This document shows positions 1 to 5,100 of a DNA stretch of 14,326 bases, piece after piece. Every line of letters begins with the position of its first letter. Position 1 is the stretch's first letter. The notes beneath the pieces are model-generated. The model did not search any database. It was not told where the DNA came from and worked only from the letters and a program-made list of their open reading frames with translations. The stretch comes from Deltaproteobacteria bacterium. GTDB lineage: Bacteria > Desulfobacterota > DSM-4660 > Desulfatiglandales > Desulfatiglandaceae. The position numbers were made by a program, and so were the translations under genes. The stretch is taken from assembly GCA_021159525.1 (NCBI GenBank), contig JAGHEC010000197.1, positions 1 through 14,326 of the forward strand, given 5' to 3'.

Positions 1-134
1 CTGATAAGTCACGAAACCGGGGACCCGCCCGAAGGGTGGGGTCTGAGTCGAGCGAAGCGAGCGAAGAAGTGACGGCGCCCTCCCGGCAGTCGCGTCAGAA
101 AAACCCTCCTGCCCCTATTTATTGAGCTATTACA
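1..134 (+). repeat. Dispersed inverted-repeat element, copy A (right part; truncated by window edge)
   Basis: This stretch matches the right-hand end of copy C (12199-12279) and the reverse complement of copy B (2604-2787). Shared blocks are CTGATAAGTCAC at its start, GGCGCCCTCCCGGCAGTCGC in the middle and the terminal TTATTGAGCT[A/G]TTACA. Compared with copy C it has an extra hairpin-forming module of about 55 bp at 13-71. The left part lies outside the window. No protein is supported here. Confidence 0.85.
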
Positions 135-373
135 GGTTAATGTTGTTCTTTTTATATGTTTAAGAAATCATCTTAATAAGGGATGTCTATTTGTCAAAAC
201 CCGGCCATCCTCTTGTAACAGCGATAAAATTTTTTAATACGGTCTGATAATCAATTCAACGCATTGGACGGGGCTTCCATTGGTTTTTCTGGATCTTTAC
301 GGTTTTTGACATAGGGGAGACCCTGTTTGAACATGTTTTCAACCAAAAATGTGTAGCCGCTCCCAGGTACAGT
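135..373. other. AT-rich intergenic stretch, no gene recognised
   Basis: This spacer lies between repeat copy A and the 3' end of the minus-strand DnaA-like gene. I see no convincing coding region and no clear terminator for the DnaA-like transcript. The minus-strand frame of the DnaA-like gene stays open for about 40 codons past its TGA stop (to about 247). Nothing shows that those codons are translated. Confidence 0.4.
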
Positions 374-1699
374 TCAGACAGAATGTAATAGTAGTTTACG
401 TATATTATTAATATCCAATGATATTTTTTCATTTCTGTCTTTGTCTCGTTCGATGCGTTTTTGCGCGTATATGACGGTTGAATGGTGTTTGTTGCCAAAT
501 GCATGGCCAATTTCCTGGAGTGACAGGTCTGTCAATTGTCTGCTGAGGTAGAGGGCCACCTGCCTCGGATATGAAAATGCCTTCGCGCGCTTTTCCGACA
601 AAAGGTCGAGCCGTGAGATGTTGAAATATCTGGCTGTGATATCCTGAATGGAATGTATATCAACTGAATCTGGTGCACAGGGGGCGTTAATGATGCTCTC
701 AGCCGCAAAGATGTCAATGGGATTTCGGTCGGAAAAAAAACGATCCTTCAGCCTGGCTACATGCTGTTTGAGGGTTTTCAGATTATCTGTGGAGTTTGCC
801 AGGAAAAAGGCGACATCGTGGGGCAGCGGTAAGTTATGTTTTTTGGCCGTATGTTGGATGATCTTTACCTTTGTCTTTTGACCCGGGGGGTGGATTTCTG
901 CTATGAGTCCTGATTCGAGCCGGGAACGGAGTTCGGGCATGAGGTTGTGGATCTTCCATGGAGGGCAGGTAGCGGCTGCGACCAACTGTCCGGATGAACC
1001 CAGATAGGTGTTCCAGAGCGCCAGCAGGTGAGCCTGGGCTTTCGGGTGAGCCGTTACGAAGTGAATATCGTCAATGAGAATGAAATCGGGGGCATGGTCT
1101 CGTTCCCAGAAACGGGGGACTGTTTCGCCGTTGTTGACGGGGCTGGAAAACGCGGTGAGAAGCTGACAGGCCGGTAGATATATGACACTTTTTCCGGGGT
1201 TGTTGTGGAGGACCAGGTTTCCGATGCCGTGCAAGATATGGGTCTTTCCCAGGCTGAGTTCGCTGTATATATAGAATGGGTTATAGGCCTCGCCGGGTCT
1301 TTCAACCACGGCGAGCGCACAGGTATAGACCAAACGGTTGCTGCCATCCTGGACAAAATCATCAAAAGTGGTAAGAGGATCTATCCCGTGATTCTGTGGG
1401 AGTACGGGGATGTTGACGAGTTCGGTGTTTTGTGTTTTTATGGTTTGCGCAGTATCGGGATATGTGAAGCGAATATAGGGGAGGGCGTTTAGATTTTCTT
1501 TGAAAAAGGCCTGAATCTGATTACGGTAATTGTCGTAAAGCCAGTCGGCAATAAATTTGTTGGGGGCCTCGATAACGGCCTCCCGTGCGTTTATTTCCTT
1601 GAGGGACGTCCCGGAGAGCCACGTCTGGAATTCCGTAGTGGAAACTCCTTTTCTGAGATTTGCCTTGATTTGATCCCATATGTTAGTTTTTTTTGTCAT
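374..1699 (-). CDS. DnaA paralog with degenerate Walker A motif
   Basis: The 441-aa protein has DnaA architecture. Residues 1-75 resemble domain I, about 105-335 form the AAA+ module, and about 345-441 form the helix-turn-helix DNA-binding domain IV, with PRQVALYLSRQL at 378-389 and the signature FGNKHHSTV at 401-409. Walker B (ILIDD, 207-211) is kept. Walker A reads SELSLGKT (146-153) where DnaA has GGVGLGKT, so the first glycines are lost. Sensor I is TCP rather than TSD. In domain IV the usual Asp-His-Thr of the DnaA-box contact region reads His-His-Ser. The start ATG (1697-1699) lacks an obvious Shine-Dalgarno sequence. The gene is transcribed away from cooC and shares a 107-bp intergenic region with it. 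It could be an initiator, but the altered motifs and lack of dnaN suggest a diverged paralog with a regulatory or other role; that part is inference. It ends in TGA. Confidence 0.85.
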   Translation of the reverse strand: MTKKTNIWDQIKANLRKGVSTTEFQTWLSGTSLKEINAREAVIEAPNKFIADWLYDNYRNQIQAFFKENLNALPYIRFTYPDTAQTIKTQNTELVNIPVLPQNHGIDPLTTFDDFVQDGSNRLVYTCALAVVERPGEAYNPFYIYSELSLGKTHILHGIGNLVLHNNPGKSVIYLPACQLLTAFSSPVNNGETVPRFWERDHAPDFILIDDIHFVTAHPKAQAHLLALWNTYLGSSGQLVAAATCPPWKIHNLMPELRSRLESGLIAEIHPPGQKTKVKIIQHTAKKHNLPLPHDVAFFLANSTDNLKTLKQHVARLKDRFFSDRNPIDIFAAESIINAPCAPDSVDIHSIQDITARYFNISRLDLLSEKRAKAFSYPRQVALYLSRQLTDLSLQEIGHAFGNKHHSTVIYAQKRIERDKDRNEKISLDINNIRKLLLHSV

Positions 1700-1714
1700 A
1701 GTAAGTAGTTAATA

Positions 1715-1771
1715 GATATTATGCCCATTCTTCCGAATCTCAATATCTTACCAAAAGCAAGGCATAATATC
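1715..1771. promoter_or_regulatory. 11-bp perfect inverted repeat in the dnaA-like/cooC divergent promoter region
   Basis: GATATTATGCC (1715-1725) and GGCATAATATC (1761-1771) are perfect reverse complements separated by 35 nt. Each arm presents a TAATAT hexamer resembling a -10 box, oriented toward the gene on its side. This is consistent with symmetric divergent promoters or paired operator half-sites. The regulator is not identifiable from sequence. Confidence 0.5.
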
Positions 1772-1806
1772 AATCAAAAACTGTTTTATGTGAAGGGGAA
1801 GAACTT

Positions 1807-2553
1807 ATGAGTTATTCGATTGCCCTTGCCGGCAAGGGCGGTACCGGAAAGACGACAGTAGCGGGGATGCTGGTGAAGTATCTTGTAAAAAAGGGGAGAA
1901 CACCGGTGCTCGCTGTGGACGCGGATGCCAATGCCAATCTAAACGAGGTCCTGGGTCTGGGGGTTGAAGAGACACTTGGGGACGCCAGGGAGCAGATGAA
2001 GACAGGGACGCCGAGCGGCATGACCAAGGATATTTTCATGGAGATGAAACTTCAGCAGGCGGTAGTGGAGGCGGACGGATTCGACCTGATCGTTATGGGG
2101 AGACCGGAAGGGGCCGGGTGTTATTGTGCCGCGAATACGCTGTTAACGCAATGTCTGGAAAGGCTGATCAAAAATTACGCCTCCATTGTCATGGACAACG
2201 AGGCGGGAATGGAGCATATGAGCCGGTTGACGACCAATAATTTTGACGCCCTCCTGGTGGTCTCGGATCCCACGCGTAGAGGCCTTCAGGCAGCCTTTCG
2301 GATTGTGGAGCTGGCCGATAAGCTGTCCTTGAATATTGCACGGAAGATGGTAATGGTGAACCGGTTCCGTGAAGATCAGGCCCGGGGTCTGGAAGAGGCC
2401 CTTGCAGAGTATCAGCTCGATTTTGTAGGGACCATGCCGGAGGATCCGGAACTCCAGGCATTGGACCTGGCCGGAAGGCCGACAAGTGATCTGGGTCCGG
2501 AGAATCCCGCGGTAGCCGCGGCTTGGCGAATATTTGACGCAATTATCACATAA
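1807..2553 (+). CDS. cooC: CooC-type nickel-insertion ATPase for CO dehydrogenase
   Basis: The 248-aa cytoplasmic protein belongs to the MinD/SIMIBI P-loop ATPases. The deviant Walker A motif GKGGTGKTT lies at residues 9-17 and DADANANLNEVLG at 38-50. The CxC motif typical of CooC (C105-Y-C107) follows GRPEGAG; in characterised CooC proteins this pair binds nickel at the dimer interface. CooC proteins use ATP to mature the Ni-Fe-S C-cluster of CODH. The ATG is preceded by a purine-rich GGGGAAG. It lies upstream of the CODH/ACS genes in the same direction but is separated from acsD by about 810 bp holding repeat copy B, so it probably forms its own transcript. No strong terminator follows it; only a weak hairpin plus ATTTTT at about 2562-2585 is visible. 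The family call is firm. Confidence 0.92.
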   Translation: MSYSIALAGKGGTGKTTVAGMLVKYLVKKGRTPVLAVDADANANLNEVLGLGVEETLGDAREQMKTGTPSGMTKDIFMEMKLQQAVVEADGFDLIVMGRPEGAGCYCAANTLLTQCLERLIKNYASIVMDNEAGMEHMSRLTTNNFDALLVVSDPTRRGLQAAFRIVELADKLSLNIARKMVMVNRFREDQARGLEEALAEYQLDFVGTMPEDPELQALDLAGRPTSDLGPENPAVAAAWRIFDAIIT

Positions 2554-2603
2554 AGAGCGGAGTAACCGTTCACGGGTGATTTTTGGTCAAATTTGGGATT
2601 GTC

Positions 2604-3054
2604 GCAATATCTCAATAAATAGGTGCAGGAGGGTTTTTCTGACGCTACTGCCGGGAGGGCGCCGTGTCTTCTTCGCTCGCTTCGCTCGACTCAGACCCGA
2701 CCCTTCGGGCGGGTCCCCGGTTTGTCCTCGCTTTGCTTGGACTCCCCATCCTTCGGATGGGTCCCCGCTTTCGTGACTTATCGGTGGGGGAAGGCGCAGC
2801 TCGACGAAGTCGAGAATGCTAAACGGGCAAGCCTGCCCGCCATTGCCTTGTTACCCATGTTACTTCCTTCTGCCATCGCAGATCCACGGGACGAAAGTCT
2901 TGGCAAGAACGCTCAATTGGCCTTGGCAGGCGGGTGTCGCCCTCAGATAAGTCTCTGAACAGACCAGACCGGAGGCCCGGACCGGAGCGCAAGAAAAATC
3001 TTCCTGCCCTGCCACTAGGTTCATTGTTATCCCCCTAAGTATTGAGCTGATACA
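2604..3054 (-). repeat. Dispersed inverted-repeat element, copy B (full length, inverted)
   Basis: This element of about 450 bp is the reverse complement of copy C, plus about 105 bp of extra hairpin modules at 2667-2772. Its ends are CTCAATAAATAGG (2611-2623) and, at the other end, CCCCCTAAGTATTGAGCTGATACA (in two parts, 3031-3040 and 3041-3054). They are imperfect inverted repeats of each other around the core CTCAATA. The interior is GC-rich with many short dyads and no supported ORF. It separates cooC from acsD. A non-autonomous, MITE-like element is the likeliest reading; no transposase is present. Confidence 0.8.
2667..2772. repeat. Two tandem hairpin modules inside repeat copy B
   Basis: Module 1 (about 2667-2723) contains GACCCGACCC-TTC-GGGCGGGTCC. 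Module 2 (about 2724-2772) contains GACTCCCCATCC-TTC-GGATGGGTCC. Both are followed by a CCCCG[G/C]TTT-type tail. Copy A has one such module and copy C has none, so they look like a duplicating insert within the element. Confidence 0.6.
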
Positions 3055-3073
3055 CATAAAGGTAGATTCTTGG

Positions 3074-3112
3074 CATATATTGTATTTCATTCTTTGTCAG
3101 ATACAATATATG
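3074..3112. promoter_or_regulatory. 12-bp perfect inverted repeat upstream of acsD (candidate operator)
   Basis: CATATATTGTAT (3074-3085) and ATACAATATATG (3101-3112) are perfect reverse complements around a 15-nt spacer. The right arm contains TACAAT (3102-3107), close to a -10 box. TTGTAT (3080-3085) lies 16 nt upstream of it, so the dyad could itself overlap a promoter. The AT-rich AATAT core recalls the dyad at 1715-1771, but the spacing differs. Confidence 0.45.
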
Positions 3113-3159
3113 GAAAGCGACTTTACCGGAAAAGAGGTTAAAATTACTGTAAAAAATTC

Positions 3160-3188
3160 TTGACAATGAATAGAGATTCATCTAATTT
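3160..3188 (+). promoter_or_regulatory. Candidate sigma70 promoter with palindromic spacer, upstream of acsD
   Basis: A perfect -35 hexamer TTGACA (3160-3165) is followed after 17 nt by TAATTT (3183-3188), a weak -10. The spacer is almost filled by the palindrome ATGAAT-AGAG-ATTCAT (3166-3181), a layout typical of regulated promoters. Transcription would begin near 3195, leaving a leader of about 170 nt before acsD. Confidence 0.45.
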
Positions 3189-3350
3189 ACTTCAAATAGC
3201 CTCCTTGGGCGAGGTATTTTTTTGTTCTATTTTTGTTATTTTTTTCACAAAGAGGCGTGCCGGGATGCAACTGCATGCTTTTTACTTTCAGTTATCATGG
3301 TTGGCGGCAGGATTGATACGGCCGCGCATTATTAACAACAGCATGGAAGA

Positions 3351-3367
3351 AGGAGGTAAAGACATTG
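3351..3367 (+). promoter_or_regulatory. Ribosome binding site deciding the TTG start of acsD
   Basis: AGGAGGT (3351-3357) lies 7 nt before the TTG at 3365. The next upstream ATG (3343) is out of frame, so translation most likely begins at the rare TTG codon. Confidence 0.7.
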
Positions 3368-4681
3368 GCCTTTGAAATTCCCGAACAGACCTATTCTGGA
3401 AAGATAGGGGAGACTACGGTCGGAACCGGCAGCGGCGCTGTGACCTTAGGGGGTCAGACTTCCTATCCATTCCATCTGTTTGAAGGGGATATGCCACATC
3501 CCCCGAGAATTGCGATGGAAGTCTGGGATTATGATCCGTCCGAAGAGTGGCCGGAAGCGGCTGTTGCGCCGTTTAAAGATGTCATTTCTTCACCCGAGGC
3601 GTGGGCGAAAAAATGTGTTGATGAATACGGGGCAGATATCATTGTGCTGCAATTGAAGAGCACTGATCCGAATGGCATGGACAGAAGCGCGGAGGAGGCT
3701 GCGGAGGTAACCAAGAAGGTTGTTGAGGCAGTGGATGTACCGGTTGTCCTGTGGGGTACGGCAAATAACCAAAAGGATGAAGAGGTCCTGAAAAAGATCT
3801 CTGAGGTGTGTGAAGGAAAGAATCTGGCATTGGGGCCTGTGGAAGAAGGCAACCATAAAGGTGTCGGCGCGAGCGCCCTGGGTTATGGCCACACCGTGGT
3901 TGCCTCGTCCCCTATTGACGTGAACCTGGCCAAGCAACTTAATATCCTGTTGGGGAACCTGGGAGTTCAATCCAATAAGATTATTGTTGATCCCACCACC
4001 GGCGGTCTCGGATACGGGATGGAGTATTCCTACTCGGTTATGGAGCGGATCATGATGGCCGCCCTGACCCAGGAGGACGATAAGCTCCAGATACCCATGA
4101 TTACCAACCTGGGAAACGAAATCTGGAAATGCAAAGAGGCCGGCCTGCCCCTTTCTGAGATGCCCACGCTGGGCGACCCGGAAAAGAGGGCCATCCTTAT
4201 GGAGTGTGTAGGGGCGGTTTGTTACCTTCTGTCCGGGTCTTCGGTATTGATATTAAGACATCCTGAATCGGTTCGCTTGACCCGTTCATTTATTGACCTT
4301 TTGAGCAACGGCGGAAGTGCGAGCGACATAGAGGCGATATCAAAGCGGTTAGCGCTGGAAGAAGGCGATCTCACGGCTATTTCGCCTGCTCCGAATCTGG
4401 ATTTCGGTGCTGCAGAGGCGCCTGAACCGGAGAAAAAGGCGGCCAAGCCCAAAGCAGAGGCCAAGCCGGCGCCTGCTCCCAAGAAAGAGAAGAAGGCAGA
4501 GGCCAAACCGGAGCCGAAGGCGGCGCCGCCAAAGGATCCGGTGGATGTTGCGGCTGAAAACCTGGGTATAGACCTGGAAGCCCTGTTGAAAAAGCGCGGC
4601 GCCAGTCGCGAGGATATCAGGCATACAGCCGAAAAACATGGCCTTTCAATCGAGGACGTTCTCAAAAAACTAGGAGGATAA
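3365..4681 (+). CDS. acsD: Corrinoid iron-sulfur protein small subunit (CODH/ACS delta subunit) with C-terminal extension
   Basis: The product (438 aa) is the small subunit of the corrinoid iron-sulfur protein. With AcsC it carries the methyl group on cobalt between AcsE and AcsB. The core (about 1-335) is the TIM-barrel AcsD/CdhD family, with MEVWDYDP (51-58), a GHTVVASSPIDVNLAKQLN stretch (175-193) and DPTTGGLGYGMEYSYS (209-224). Characterised bacterial AcsD proteins are about 320 residues, so about 100 residues are extra. These are an Ala/Lys/Pro/Glu-rich flexible linker (about 349-391) and a small predicted helical domain (392-438, from DPVDVAAENLG to LKKLGG). The linker resembles swinging linkers of multienzyme complexes; docking is inference. 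The gene starts with TTG after a strong Shine-Dalgarno and ends 4 nt before the next gene, whose ribosome binding site overlaps its last codons. Confidence 0.93.
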   Translation: MAFEIPEQTYSGKIGETTVGTGSGAVTLGGQTSYPFHLFEGDMPHPPRIAMEVWDYDPSEEWPEAAVAPFKDVISSPEAWAKKCVDEYGADIIVLQLKSTDPNGMDRSAEEAAEVTKKVVEAVDVPVVLWGTANNQKDEEVLKKISEVCEGKNLALGPVEEGNHKGVGASALGYGHTVVASSPIDVNLAKQLNILLGNLGVQSNKIIVDPTTGGLGYGMEYSYSVMERIMMAALTQEDDKLQIPMITNLGNEIWKCKEAGLPLSEMPTLGDPEKRAILMECVGAVCYLLSGSSVLILRHPESVRLTRSFIDLLSNGGSASDIEAISKRLALEEGDLTAISPAPNLDFGAAEAPEPEKKAAKPKAEAKPAPAPKKEKKAEAKPEPKAAPPKDPVDVAAENLGIDLEALLKKRGASREDIRHTAEKHGLSIEDVLKKLGG

Positions 4682-4685
4682 GACG

Positions 4686-5063
4686 ATGGCTAAAGATCTT
4701 TTTGCGGAAGAACCCAAAGATCTATTGAGTTCTACCTCAAGTGAGGAGGAAGAGGCCAAGACTAAGCCCAAAGCCGATGCAGAAGCTGCGGCCAAGGCAG
4801 AAGCTGCAGCCAAAGCAGAGGAAGAAGCCAAAGCCAAGGCAGAGGAAGAAGAAAAGGCCAGAGCAGAAGCCAAGGCCAAAGAAACCGAGGAATTAAGGGC
4901 TCTCAGATATAAGCGGGCTCAGGAAAAAGCCAAACACGAGGCCGAGAAAAAGGCGCGCGAAGCCGAGGCCTTTGCCGGGAGACCCAAAACGCCGGCCGCT
5001 GAGCAGTTTGATCTCGTGGACAAGTTGACTGCCAATATCAACCGTATCCACAAGCGGATCTAA
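4686..5063 (+). CDS. Small, highly charged Ala/Lys/Glu-rich helical protein of the CODH/ACS operon
   Basis: I do not recognise a family for this 125-aa protein. Residues about 20-95 are almost entirely Ala, Glu, Lys and Arg in repeats such as AKAEEEAKAKAEEEEKA, predicting a long single alpha-helix or coiled coil. The ends differ: residues 1-18 include DLFAEEPKDLL, and the C-terminus (FDLVDKLTANINRIHKRI) looks like a short amphipathic or docking segment. It has no signal peptide or membrane segment. It has a good Shine-Dalgarno (AGGAGG, 4672-4677), lies 4 nt after acsD and 37 nt before acsA, so it is almost certainly co-translated with them. Its composition echoes the AcsD linker. A scaffold or spacer role in the CODH/ACS assembly is speculative. 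Confidence 0.75.
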   Translation: MAKDLFAEEPKDLLSSTSSEEEEAKTKPKADAEAAAKAEAAAKAEEEAKAKAEEEEKARAEAKAKETEELRALRYKRAQEKAKHEAEKKAREAEAFAGRPKTPAAEQFDLVDKLTANINRIHKRI

Positions 5064-5100
5064 ACAGAAATCTGCAATTGGAAAGAGGAGGAACCTCATA

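Larger units (their letters stand above)
3055..3364 (+). promoter_or_regulatory. Upstream regulatory region of the CODH/ACS operon
   Basis: This 310-bp AT-rich stretch lies between repeat B and acsD. It holds a 12-bp inverted repeat (3074-3112), a sigma70-like promoter with a palindrome in its spacer (3160-3188), then a long leader of roughly 160 nt with U-rich tracts (3217-3247). I recognise no known riboswitch. A 71-codon open frame beginning near 3160 crosses the promoter and has no family resemblance, so I do not call it a gene. Confidence 0.5.

Noticed and set aside
247..376. The TGA ending the DnaA-like gene is followed by about 40 open codons in the same frame, raising a second selenocysteine candidate.
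   Set aside because: DnaA proteins normally end at this point, no conserved Cys is expected there, and the only small hairpin after this TGA has its loop about 8 nt away, too close for a SECIS.
2534..2958. Plus-strand open frames over repeat copy B.
   Set aside because: They lie inside the GC-rich repeat, the frames are not preserved in copies A, C and D, and composition is repeat-like rather than protein-like.
3160..3375. A 71-codon open frame before acsD.
   Set aside because: It spans the candidate promoter and leader, lacks a ribosome binding site and overlaps the acsD start.
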